A stretch of DNA of 32,191 nucleotides from NCBI GenBank assembly GCA_005879985.1, contig VBIA01000166.1:1-32191 (forward strand). Reading direction: 5' to 3'. Both the position numbers and the translations under genes were made by a program. This DNA is from Chloroflexota bacterium. GTDB lineage: Bacteria > Chloroflexota > Dormibacteria > Dormibacterales > Dormibacteraceae. Shown piece by piece: positions 7,530 through 14,690 of the stretch. Under the pieces are notes generated by a model. That model worked only from the letters and a program-made list of their open reading frames with translations, made no database searches and was not told the origin of the DNA. Every line of letters starts with the position of its first letter. Position 1 is the first letter of the stretch.

Positions 7530-8952
7530 CGACAAGACAGGACTCGCAGGGTTCGCGCGCGGCCTCCGCCGGCTCGGCTTCGAGGTCTTCGCGACTGGCA
7601 GCACGCTGCAGACGCTTTCCGACGCGGCGATCGACGCGCGGCCGGTGTCGGACCTGACCGGATTCCCTGAGATCCTGGACGGCCGCGTCAAAACGCTTCA
7701 CCCAGGCGTGCACGCCGGCCTGCTCGCACGCCGCGACCGCCCCGAGCACCTGGAGACCCTTCGCAGCCACGGCCTGCAGGAGATCGATCTTCTGTGCTGC
7801 AACCTGTACCCGTTCGTCGAGACGGTGACGCGCCCTGATGTGACCTTCGAGGAGGCGATCGAGCAGATCGACGTCGGCGGACCGGCGATGATCCGAGCGG
7901 CGGCCAAGAACCACGAGGCGGTGGTGGTTGTCGTCCGGCCCGAGCGCTACTCCGAAATCCTCGACGAGCTGCACTCGGGCGGTCCCGACCAGCCGACGCG
8001 GCGCCGTCTGGCGGCGGAGGCTTACGCGCACACGGCGGCACTCGCGCAGCCCCTGAAATACGGTGAGAACGAGCACCAGCCCGCGGCGTTCTACGGGTAC
8101 GGTCCGGATTCCGGCGGCATGGGCGGGGCGCGCCAGCTCCAGGGCAAGGAGCTCGGCTACAACAACATCCAGGACGCTGCGGCTGGGATCCAGCTGGTGA
8201 GTGATTACACCTCACCGGCCACGGCGATCATCAAGCACACCAACCCGTGCGGGCTCGCGGTCGCGGACAGCATCAGCCTCGCGTACCGCATGGCCTACGA
8301 ATGCGACAAGATCAGCGCGTTCGGCGGCATCGTCGCCGTGAACCGGCCGCTCGACCGCGACACAGCAGAGCAGATCGTGCAGATCGTCACGCACGTCGTC
8401 ATCGCGCCCGAGGTTATGGACGAAGCGCTCGAGGTTCTCGCCCGCCGCAGGGCGATGATCGTGCTCGTCGCCGAGCCCACCAAGCACGTGCTGCTCGATT
8501 ACGACCTGCGCTCGGTGTCGGGTGGCTTCCTGGTGCAGGCCTGGGACCGCGGCGGCTTCGACCGCGGCTCGTGCACCGTGCCCACCAAGCGAGTGCCGAC
8601 CGAGGCGGAGTGGGAGCAGCTGGGCCATGCCTGGGTCGCGGTCAAGCACGTGAAGTCGAACGCGATCGTGATGTTCAAGGATGGCTCGGCCGTGGGCGTC
8701 GGGGCGGGCCAGATGTCGCGTGTGGAGGCGGTGCAGATCGCCGCGCATCGAGCCGGTGATCGCGGGCGGGGCTCGGTGATGGCCTCGGATGCTTTCTTCC
8801 CGTTCCCCGACGGGCTGGAGGAAGGCATCCGGGCAGGTGTGACCGCGGTCATCCAACCGGGCGGCTCGATGAAGGATCCCGAGGTGACGGCCGCCGCTGA
8901 CGCCGCCGGCATCGCCATGGTCATGACCGGACGACGCCATTTCAAACACTAA
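7504..8952 (+). CDS. purH: Bifunctional AICAR transformylase/IMP cyclohydrolase
   Basis: PurH performs the last two steps to IMP. The N-terminal MGS-fold IMP cyclohydrolase domain (LLSVSDKTGLAGFARGL, FATGSTLQTL, GRVKTLHPGVHAGLL, VDVGGPAMIRAAAKN-like segment) is followed by the AICAR transformylase domain (KYGENEHQPAAFY, IIKHTNPCGLA with the catalytic Lys-His, ISAFGGIVAVNRPLD, and SDAFFPFPDGLEEG). At 482 residues it is about 30 shorter than usual. The region between AYAHTAA (about residue 172) and the QPLKYGENEHQ motif lacks the normal helical stretch of roughly 30-35 residues, yet the frame is intact. The start is TTG at 7504, inside purN. It is the last gene of the purine operon. Confidence 0.96.
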   Translation: MPRALLSVSDKTGLAGFARGLRRLGFEVFATGSTLQTLSDAAIDARPVSDLTGFPEILDGRVKTLHPGVHAGLLARRDRPEHLETLRSHGLQEIDLLCCNLYPFVETVTRPDVTFEEAIEQIDVGGPAMIRAAAKNHEAVVVVVRPERYSEILDELHSGGPDQPTRRRLAAEAYAHTAALAQPLKYGENEHQPAAFYGYGPDSGGMGGARQLQGKELGYNNIQDAAAGIQLVSDYTSPATAIIKHTNPCGLAVADSISLAYRMAYECDKISAFGGIVAVNRPLDRDTAEQIVQIVTHVVIAPEVMDEALEVLARRRAMIVLVAEPTKHVLLDYDLRSVSGGFLVQAWDRGGFDRGSCTVPTKRVPTEAEWEQLGHAWVAVKHVKSNAIVMFKDGSAVGVGAGQMSRVEAVQIAAHRAGDRGRGSVMASDAFFPFPDGLEEGIRAGVTAVIQPGGSMKDPEVTAAADAAGIAMVMTGRRHFKH

Positions 8953-8973
8953 ACAGAGCTGAGTGGAGCCTTA

Positions 8974-8992
8974 GGCCGGATTCATTCCGGCC
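8974..8992 (+). terminator. Hairpin after purH, possible terminator
   Basis: GGCCGGA and TCCGGCC form a perfect 7-bp stem around a TTCAT loop, 21 nt past the purH stop. No T-run follows, so it is not a classic intrinsic terminator. It may act as a weak terminator or protect the mRNA 3' end. A second hairpin lies at 9051-9079. Confidence 0.4.
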
Positions 8993-9042
8993 GTAGCCTC
9001 GCGTGCACTTCGTACCCACTCCAGACATCGCGCCTGGCAGGT

Positions 9043-9080
9043 AGGGGTCCCGCGGGGGAGGACAGCGTCCTCACCCGCGC
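9043..9080. repeat. Palindromic element D after purH
   Basis: The head AGGGGTCCC is followed by CGCGGGGGAGGAC (9051-9063), an AGC loop and GTCCTCACCCGCG (9067-9079). The arms pair over 13 positions with a single G/A mismatch. The GGGGTCCC head is shared with elements A and C and, as GGGGCCCC, with B read on the minus strand. The arm sequence differs, so membership in that family is less sure. It sits between the purine operon and the next gene and lacks a T-run. Confidence 0.5.
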
Positions 9081-9099
9081 CTTTAACTAAGCTCGAGGT

Positions 9100-9531
9100 A
9101 TGGCACAGGAAAAACCCCAGGTTCCCTCGGATATGAGGGCATTGAACCGGCAGATCATCCAGGAGTTTCGCGCGACCAAGGGTCAGCTCAGCGGGCGCAT
9201 GGCCGGCCGCCAGCTGCTGCTGCTGACCACGACCGGCGCACGCTCAGGCGAGCCGCGCACCGCGGTCGTCGGATACCGAAAGTCGGGGGACATCTTTGTC
9301 GTGATCGCGTCCGACAACGGCGCGGCCGCGGATCCCGCCTGGTACGTCAACCTGCTCGCGAATCCGAATGCGACCGTCGAGGTCGGTCCCGAGAAGCTGA
9401 ACGTGCGCGCACGCACGGTCAAAGGCAAAGAGCGGGACAAGCTGGCAAAGCTGGTCGAGTACCTCGAGCCGCAGCAGAAGCTGACGGCCCGCAAGATTCC
9501 CGTGGTCGCGCTGGAGCGCGCGAAATCGTAA
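9100..9531 (+). CDS. Deazaflavin (F420)-dependent nitroreductase family protein
   Basis: This small single-domain protein (143 residues) is of the Ddn/FDOR-A type, a split-barrel flavin/deazaflavin oxidoreductase. Diagnostic stretches are LLLLTTTGARSGEPRTAVVGY and DNGAAADPAWYVNLLANPNATVEVG, which in the family form the F420-binding pocket. The substrate cannot be predicted. Characterised members reduce quinones, nitroimidazoles or other small molecules. F420 use implies an F420-producing host such as actinobacteria or some Chloroflexota, which matches the GC content. GAGGT lies directly against the ATG, too close for a normal ribosome-binding site. The message may be leaderless, or translation may begin at ATG 9133. 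Confidence 0.85.
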   Translation: MAQEKPQVPSDMRALNRQIIQEFRATKGQLSGRMAGRQLLLLTTTGARSGEPRTAVVGYRKSGDIFVVIASDNGAAADPAWYVNLLANPNATVEVGPEKLNVRARTVKGKERDKLAKLVEYLEPQQKLTARKIPVVALERAKS

Positions 9532-9569
9532 AACCGTCTTCCTTCGCCGGTGAGCGCCCCGAGCACCAT

Positions 9570-9725
9570 ATGAAGAAGACGCGCGTGGAGAATCCGCGCG
9601 TCACGTGCGGCTCGTGCCGCATGTTCGACGGCACCACGTGGTGCCGTCACTGGAACTTCCACACGACCGCCGAGTCGCCGCCGTGCCGTTTCTATAAACC
9701 CCACGAACTCAGAGCCAAGGCGTGA
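9570..9725 (+). CDS. 51-aa Cys-rich small protein (possible zinc-binding)
   Basis: This gene is too short for the ORF track. ATG at 9570 opens a 51-codon frame with cysteines spaced C-x2-C-x8-C-x13-C (TCGSC, WCRHW, PPCRFYKP). Four cysteines with aromatic residues between them suggest a metal-bound or Fe-S mini-domain, but no function can be assigned. The frame ends in HELRAKA, encoded by the left arm and loop of palindromic element B, and its TGA (9723-9725) is the first three bases of the right arm. The original C-terminus may therefore have been replaced by the element. The nitroreductase lies 38 nt upstream on the same strand. Confidence 0.6.
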   Translation: MKKTRVENPRVTCGSCRMFDGTTWCRHWNFHTTAESPPCRFYKPHELRAKA

Positions 9726-9740
9726 GTTCGTGGGGGCCCC
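9699..9740. terminator. Palindromic element B, probable bidirectional terminator
   Basis: CCCCACGAACTCA (9699-9711) and TGAGTTCGTGGGG (9723-9735) form a perfect 13-bp stem with an 11-nt loop. It sits between the convergent 51-aa gene and the MFS remnant. Read on the minus strand the stem is followed by TTTATAG, a fair intrinsic-terminator tail for the MFS transcript. The minus-strand form AGGGGCCCCCACGAACTC...GAGTTCGTGGGGT is a close relative of element C. Confidence 0.7.
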
Positions 9741-9771
9741 TGGACCGGCAGGCGGCGAGCAGCAGGTCGAC

Positions 9772-11113
9772 CTAGGCGGCCTCGGCGACCGACTCCCGTG
9801 CGGGCTCTGGCACTTCGCGTGGACGCGTTGCGGTTCGCAGCGCAATCAGCGCCACGAGCAGGCCGCCCGCCACCAGCGCGGCGGCGATCGAAAACCCGAG
9901 CTGATAGCCGCCGGTCAGCGCCGCGGCGACGCTGTTGCCGCCGCGCACCAGGTCTCTCGCGCGATCCGCGGAGACGGTGCCGAGGGCTGCGAGTCCAAGC
10001 GCCGCGCCGACCTGCATGGTCACGTTGGCCACGCCCGACGCCACCCTGCCCGGCGGTCGCTTCGAGGGCTAGCGCGACGGTGATCGTGATCAGGCCGGGG
10101 ATCAGCAACGCTCGAGGACCAAAGGTGCGCATCAGCCGCGCGGTGACACCGAGTGACAGCGCCGCCAACGCGAGCGTTGCCGGAAGAAACGCGAGTCCGG
10201 TGTCGAAAGCGCTGAAGCCGCGCACGTGCTGCAGGTAAAGCGCGCCGAGGAAGAAGTTCGAGAACATGCCGGTGGCCAGCAGCGCTCGCGCTACGCTCGC
10301 GCCGGTGAGGCTGCGGATGCGCAAGATGCGTAGGGGCAGGATCGGGTTGCGCACGCTTGCCTCGACCACGAAGAAGATGACGAGAAGCGAGATCGCTGCG
10401 CCGCCGAACCCCTCGGTTTGAGCCGACGTCCAGCCCTCGCTCGAGGCTGTGACGATGGCGTAGACGGCGGCCATCATCGCAACGGTGACGAGCACCGAGC
10501 CGAGCACATCGACGCCCTGACGCAAGCCGAGGCCGTCGTTGTCCTCGATGAGCCGCCAGCCGAACACAAACGTCGCCACGCCGATGGGCAGGTTGATGAA
10601 GAAGATCCAGTGCCAGTTGATGGCCTCGGTCAGCGCCCCGCCGGCGAGCAGGCCCAGCGATCCGCCGCCCGCGAGCACGAAGGTGAAGACGCTCATGGCC
10701 TGGGCGCGCTCCTGCGGTCGCGGAAAAGCTGTGACCAGGATGGCGATGATGACGCCGGCCGACATCGCCCCGCCGATGCCCTGCAGCGCCCGTGCCGCAA
10801 TCAGTGTGATCGCGTCTGGAGCGAGCCCATCCAGTCCGGAGGCCAAGGTGAAGACGATCACCCCGGCGAGGAAGACCTTCTTGCGGCCGACCAGGTCGCC
10901 CGCGCGCCCGGCCAGCAGCAGCAGGCTGCCGTAGGTGACCAGGTAGGAGTTCACCACCCACGTGAGGTCGGCCTGACTGAAGTGCAGGTCGCGCTGGATC
11001 GAGGGCAGGGCGACGTTCACGATCGTCGAGTCGAGGACGATCATGAGCTGGCCCACGCACACCACGAGCAGGGCAAGCCACCTCCTGACCTGGTTTTGAG
11101 CTCCGCTATCCAT
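9772..11113 (-). pseudogene. DHA2-type MFS drug exporter, disrupted by deletion/frameshift
   Basis: From the ATG at 11113 (AGGAGG four nt upstream) the product is a typical 14-TM MFS exporter. It has LDSTIVNVALPSIQRDL in TM1, the motif A region GRAGDLVGRKKVF, and motif C-like GGGSLGLLAGGALTE. The frame stays family-like up to LITITVALALEA. It then becomes arginine-rich nonsense, while the C-terminal part (ASGVANVTMQVGAALGLAALGTV and a last TM helix) continues in another frame ending at 9772. About 40-50 family residues (around TM11-12) are missing between the two parts, at 10045-10070. That indicates a deletion not divisible by three rather than a simple slip. The exporter is probably inactive unless this is an assembly error. 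The divergent MarR gene is probably its regulator. Confidence 0.8.
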
Positions 11114-11226
11114 GACGCCTCCTAGATGAACCCGTTGACTTGACGATCATTATAACGGGATCATTAGGGTCCTTATTGCATGATTTTCGCTAGGCTGGGA
11201 ATAATCAGGTTGGTGGTACGATCAAA
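11114..11226. promoter_or_regulatory. Divergent MFS/marR promoter-operator region
   Basis: On the minus strand a perfect TATAAT -10 box lies in 'gttataatgatc'. It is flanked by two GATCATTA direct repeats (11145-11152 and 11159-11166, 14 bp apart), and a third partial CGATCA lies just before the marR ATG (11219-11224). On the plus strand TTGCAT and AATAAT, 18 bp apart, could serve marR. The repeats overlapping the exporter -10 are good candidates for MarR-family binding sites. The region is clearly more AT-rich than its surroundings. Confidence 0.6.
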
Positions 11227-11685
11227 ATGCATGGTGAGATGACAGCCAACCCCCGAGCCGGCCTGATGACGCTGGTAACCCAGGTCAACAAGGCCATGAA
11301 CAAGCGGGCGTCCGAGGAGCTCCTGGGGATGCGCCTTAAGCAGTTCCTCACCCTTTCCTACATCCAGGACCACGAGAACGTTACCCAGCAGGAGCTGGAG
11401 ACGGCCCTCCTGGTCGACGCGAACGCGGTGGTGCTGCTCCTCAACGACCTGGAGACGGCCGGCTACGTCATGCGGCGCCGCGACCCGGCTGACCGCCGGC
11501 GTCACCTTGTAGAGGTGACCCGCGCGGGAAAGGCCGCGCTGGAGCGCGCGGACAAGGCGCGAACCGCCCTGGCCGAAGAGATGCTGGCCGGCTTCACCCA
11601 GGAGGAGCGCGAGACGTTGCGAAGCCTGCTGCAGCGGGTGCTTGACAGCCTGCTCAGCGCCGCCCCGGAACAGGTCCGAAGCTGA
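11227..11685 (+). CDS. MarR-family transcriptional regulator
   Basis: The 152-residue winged-helix protein has the MarR layout: an N-terminal dimer helix (LVTQVNKAMNKRASEEL), the helix-turn-helix (VTQQELETALLVDANAVVLLLNDLETAGYV) and the wing RRRDPADRRRHLVEVTRAGK, followed by C-terminal dimer helices. MarR proteins repress their own and a neighbouring gene until a phenolic or other small ligand binds. The divergent MFS exporter is the expected target, and GATCATTA repeats over its promoter support this. The ATG at 11227 has only a weak GGTGG ribosome site. ATG 11239 is an alternative. The stop TGA is also the upstream in-frame stop of the aminotransferase reading frame. Confidence 0.93.
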   Translation: MHGEMTANPRAGLMTLVTQVNKAMNKRASEELLGMRLKQFLTLSYIQDHENVTQQELETALLVDANAVVLLLNDLETAGYVMRRRDPADRRRHLVEVTRAGKAALERADKARTALAEEMLAGFTQEERETLRSLLQRVLDSLLSAAPEQVRS

Positions 11686-11697
11686 GGACCCGCACCG

Positions 11698-12750
11698 ATC
11701 AACCCCGCTGAGGCGCGATCGCAGTTTCCCGTCTTTGAGCGCTTCGCGTACCTGAACGCGGGCTCGGTCGGACCGTTGTCGCGCCGAACAGCCGACGCCA
11801 TGCACGGTGCCGAGTCCCGGGGACTCGCGCAGGGGCGCGGCTCGATGGCGGCGTTCGAAGAAGGCACCGCGCTCGAGACCGCGCTGCGCGAAAGCCTCGC
11901 CGCGCTCATCAACGTTGCGGCCGAGAAGGTCCTCCTCACCACCTCGACCACCGAAGGCTGCAACATCGTCATCAACGGGCTCGAGCTGGGCCCTGACGAC
12001 GAGGTCGTCACGACCGACGGCGAGCACCCGGGCCTGCTGCTGCCGCTCGTAGCGTCGGGCGCCAAGATCAAAAACGCGCGCGTGACCGGCATGCCGGCGA
12101 GCGAGGCGCTCGAGGCGATCACTGCCGAGGTCACCCCGGCGACGCGGCTGATCGCCCTGTCCCACGTGCTGTGGCTGAACGGCCACGTCCTGCCGCTGGC
12201 CGACATCAAGCGCGTGACGAACCTGCCTCTTCTCGTTGACGGCGCGCAGTCGGTGGGAGCGATCCCGGTCGATGCGTCGGTGGCCGACTGGTACACGGTG
12301 TCCGGGCAGAAGTGGCTGTGCGGCCCCGAGACTACGGGCGCGCTTTATGTCGCGGATCACGAGAGCCTGAAGCCGCGGATGAGGAGCTACTTCGCATTGG
12401 CGCGAACGGACGCGACCCGGCTGGCGGTGGTGCACCTCGGCCACCCGCTGGTGGCCGGCCTTCGAGCGGCGGTCGCGGATCTGCCCGAGTGGGGCTTCCG
12501 GCGCGCGGCGGAGCTGGTCGCGCGCTGCCGCGAGGCTCTCCTCAGTGCGGGCTTCGAGGTGCGCACCGAGGCCGGACACGGCACGCTCGTCTCGTTCCGG
12601 GCGCCCGGGGAGCCGGTCGAGGTCATGAAGGCGGCGTATGAGCGCGGCGTTGTGATCCGGTACCTGCCTGACGGCTGGCTGCGCGCGTCGGTCGGATGGT
12701 GGAACGATGAAAGCGATATCGAGAGGTTGGTCGAAGCGCTGGCTAGTTGA
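11698..12750 (+). CDS. Class V aminotransferase-fold PLP enzyme, apparent ATC start
   Basis: This PLP-dependent enzyme belongs to the cysteine desulfurase/isopenicillin N epimerase-like group. The Schiff-base lysine is in SGQKWLCGPETTGALYV, the pyridine-binding Asp in LLVDGAQSVGAIPVD, and the phosphate region in TTSTTEGCNIVING. The ORF track starts at a TTG (11776), but the frame upstream encodes the family N-terminus FPVFERFAYLNAGSVGPLS. That extension has no ATG, GTG or TTG back to the in-frame TGA at 11683. An ATC at 11698 starts INPAEARSQFPVF, has GAGGA 9 nt upstream, and gives about 350 residues, a normal size. A rare AUC start or a sequencing error (ATG to ATC) would explain this. The substrate is not predictable. 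Confidence 0.82.
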   Translation: MNPAEARSQFPVFERFAYLNAGSVGPLSRRTADAMHGAESRGLAQGRGSMAAFEEGTALETALRESLAALINVAAEKVLLTTSTTEGCNIVINGLELGPDDEVVTTDGEHPGLLLPLVASGAKIKNARVTGMPASEALEAITAEVTPATRLIALSHVLWLNGHVLPLADIKRVTNLPLLVDGAQSVGAIPVDASVADWYTVSGQKWLCGPETTGALYVADHESLKPRMRSYFALARTDATRLAVVHLGHPLVAGLRAAVADLPEWGFRRAAELVARCREALLSAGFEVRTEAGHGTLVSFRAPGEPVEVMKAAYERGVVIRYLPDGWLRASVGWWNDESDIERLVEALAS

Positions 12751-13906
12751 GCCGCTCCACGATCATGGCCATCCCCTGGCCGCCTCCGACGCACATCGTT
12801 TCCAGCCCGAACGTCTTGTCCTTCTCGCGCAGACCGTTGAGCAGCGTGCAAAGGATGCGCGCGCCGGTCATGCCGAAGGGATGGCCGAGCGCGATCGCGC
12901 CGCCGTGCGGGTTCAGCTTCTCGCTGTAAGGGTCGACACCCAGGCCTCGCGCGGACGGGATCACCTGCGCGGCAAAAGCCTCGTTGATCTCGACGATGTC
13001 GATGTCGTCGATGGTCATCTTGGCGCGCTTGAGCGCCTGCTTCGACGCGTCGATCGGGCCCAGGCCCATGAACTCGGGCTCGAGCGCCGACAGGCCGGTG
13101 GAGACCACGCGCGCCAGCGGCTTGATGCCGAGCTCCTTGGCTTTGCGCTGTGACATCACGACCACGGCGGCCGCGCCGTCGTTGAGCGGGCACGCGTTCC
13201 CGGCGGTCACCGTGCCGTCCTCGCGAAACACAGGCTTCAGCGCCGCGAGCCCCTCCATCGTCGTGCCCGGCCGCGGGCCGTCGTCCTTGGTGAACATCTC
13301 GCCGTTAGGCAGAGGCACAGTGATGATCTCGCGGTCGAAGAATCCGTTGTCGCGCGCAGCAACCGCTGCGCCCTGGCTCTTCACCGCGAAACGATCCTGG
13401 TCCTCGCGGCTGATCTTCTCCCGCCGAGCCACGTTCTCAGCGGTCTGGCCCATCGCTATGTAGATGTCGGGGTACTCCTCGGTGTTGCCAGGGACGAGCT
13501 TCTGGTTGTACGTGTCGGGCGCGTCGGGGTATCCGCTTCCATATCGCGACACGCACTCGACGCCAACCGAAAGGAACACGTCGCCCTCGCCGGCTTCGAT
13601 GGAATGCGCTGCCATGCGCGTGGTCATCAAGGACGATGAGCAGTAGCGGTTCACCGTCACGCCAGGCACGTCGAGGCGAGACAGGATGGACACTACGCGG
13701 CCGATGTTGTGGCCCTGCTCGCCACCGGGCAGGCCGCAGCCGCAGATGAGGTCTTCGATCTGGCTGTGGTCCAACTCGGGCACCTTCTCGAGCACCTTGT
13801 TGACGACGTACGCGGCCAGGTCGTCCGGGCGCACGTCAACGAGCGATCCCTTGCGAGCCCGACCGATCGGGGAGCGGCCCAAAGCGACGATGACGGCTTC
13901 AGTCAT
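12743..13906 (-). CDS. Acetyl-CoA C-acyltransferase (thiolase)
   Basis: This thiolase of 387 residues either condenses two acetyl-CoA units or cleaves 3-ketoacyl-CoA. The catalytic cysteine is in NRYCSSSL (about residue 87), the His is in GGAIALGHPFGMTGAR, and the second Cys is in CVGGGQGMAMIVE. NEAFAAQV is also the expected motif. The degradative or biosynthetic direction cannot be told from sequence. No other beta-oxidation gene is adjacent. The ATG at 13906 is clear. The 3' end overlaps the convergent aminotransferase by 8 nt, so the two are probably separate transcripts. Confidence 0.95.
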   Translation of the reverse strand: MTEAVIVALGRSPIGRARKGSLVDVRPDDLAAYVVNKVLEKVPELDHSQIEDLICGCGLPGGEQGHNIGRVVSILSRLDVPGVTVNRYCSSSLMTTRMAAHSIEAGEGDVFLSVGVECVSRYGSGYPDAPDTYNQKLVPGNTEEYPDIYIAMGQTAENVARREKISREDQDRFAVKSQGAAVAARDNGFFDREIITVPLPNGEMFTKDDGPRPGTTMEGLAALKPVFREDGTVTAGNACPLNDGAAAVVVMSQRKAKELGIKPLARVVSTGLSALEPEFMGLGPIDASKQALKRAKMTIDDIDIVEINEAFAAQVIPSARGLGVDPYSEKLNPHGGAIALGHPFGMTGARILCTLLNGLREKDKTFGLETMCVGGGQGMAMIVERLN

Positions 13907-13937
13907 GACTGGAATTATTACGCCCGCGGCGACCGCG

Positions 13938-14243
13938 CTATTTCAGGCGCAGGCGGCGATCGCCAAGCAGCGCGAACGCCAGCAGGGCGAGGAAGGCCAG
14001 TGCCACCGCGGCGAGCGCCATCGGCGCAGGCGCGTTGGCCCACTCGCCGAGGACCATGATCGCGACCAGCGAGGGCAGCCAGACGGCGCCCGCCAGCTCC
14101 CACCGGCCGACGCTGCGGAACCGCTTCGCGGCCATAACCTGCTCGCGCGTCAGCCGCTCGTCCGCATCGAGTGGCTTGAAGATCGTGTACATGCGCGCAC
14201 GATCCAGGCTGCGCAGGTCGGATTCGCTGCGAACTGTTGCCAT
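13938..14243 (-). CDS. Small two-TM membrane protein, unknown function
   Basis: This is a protein of about 101 residues with a basic cytoplasmic N-terminal part (SDLRSLDRARMYTIFKPLDADERL) followed by two hydrophobic segments, WLPSLVAIMVLGEWA and MALAAVALAFLALLAFALLG, and a basic end RRLRLK. The ORF track extends it to 14480, but residues before MATVRSESD are a shadow of the zinc-ribbon gene in another frame. The ATG at 14243 is the natural start, 14 nt after the upstream stop. AGAGG touches the ATG, so the ribosome site is poor. No family was recognised. Co-transcription with the zinc-ribbon gene is likely. Confidence 0.65.
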   Translation of the reverse strand: MATVRSESDLRSLDRARMYTIFKPLDADERLTREQVMAAKRFRSVGRWELAGAVWLPSLVAIMVLGEWANAPAPMALAAVALAFLALLAFALLGDRRLRLK

Positions 14244-14257
14244 CCTCTGAGCTGATG

Positions 14258-14605
14258 CTACGACCGGGTTTTCTTGGCGGCTGCGGTTTTGCGCGGTGCG
14301 GCCTTCCTGGCGGCCGCTCTGGCTGCCGGCTTCGGCTTGGGGGCCCGTTTCGGCGCTTGTTTCGGCACCTCTGGCTCCGCAGGCGCGGCCGGCGCCGCAG
14401 CCTCTTCCGGCACGGCTTCCTCGGCCTTCGGCTGGGGCACGCCCATCGTGCTCGACAGCGTGCGGTGGCAGCTCTCGCAATCGATGTTCGTGCGCACGAG
14501 TCCGCCAAGGTGCCGCTCTTCGCGGCGCAACGTCCGACTGCGCCGGCAGAACGGGCAGTAGCCCACCTCCGTGGTGACCGTGACCTGCGCCCCTGGCTTC
14601 GTCAT
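14258..14605 (-). CDS. Zinc-ribbon protein with Ala/Pro/Lys-rich tail
   Basis: The product has 115 residues. The first half has two CxxC knuckles, YCPFC and CESC, about 27 residues apart, consistent with a zinc ribbon of the nucleic-acid-binding kind. The second half is low-complexity and very rich in Ala, Pro and Lys/Arg (KPKPAARAAARKAAPRKTAAAKKTRS), resembling the tails of histone H1-like or high-GC actinobacterial DNA-binding proteins. A nucleic-acid-binding role is inference. It is divergent from pyrB, with an 85-nt region between its start and the PyrR hairpin. The ATG at 14605 is the only reasonable start. Confidence 0.75.
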   Translation of the reverse strand: MTKPGAQVTVTTEVGYCPFCRRSRTLRREERHLGGLVRTNIDCESCHRTLSSTMGVPQPKAEEAVPEEAAAPAAPAEPEVPKQAPKRAPKPKPAARAAARKAAPRKTAAAKKTRS

Positions 14606-14647
14606 CGCGGTCTACGGTAGCTGATAAACTTCCGCGACTAGAGGGGT

Positions 14648-14674
14648 CCCCGCGAACTCGAAGAGTTCGTGGGG
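14648..14674. repeat. Palindromic element C upstream of pyrB
   Basis: CCCCGCGAACTC and GAGTTCGTGGGG pair over 12 positions (one G.T wobble) around a GAA loop, preceded by GAGGGGT. It is nearly identical in its arms to element B (CCCCACGAACTC / GAGTTCGTGGGG), 5 kb away. It lies 16 nt before the PyrR-binding hairpin and has no T-run, so its effect on pyrB transcription, if any, is unclear. The G.T position fits drift within a stem-conserving repeat. Confidence 0.75.
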
Positions 14675-14690
14675 TAAAAAGCCCCGCCCA

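Noticed and set aside
8974-8992. Strong intrinsic terminator after purH
   Set aside because: The stem is good but no T-run follows, so it was kept only as a low-confidence possible terminator.
9692-11113. The 473-aa MFS ORF as an intact gene, or a programmed frameshift
   Set aside because: After LALEA the protein becomes Arg-rich nonsense. The downstream fragment is not contiguous with it in family terms, because a segment is missing, so slippage would not restore the fold.
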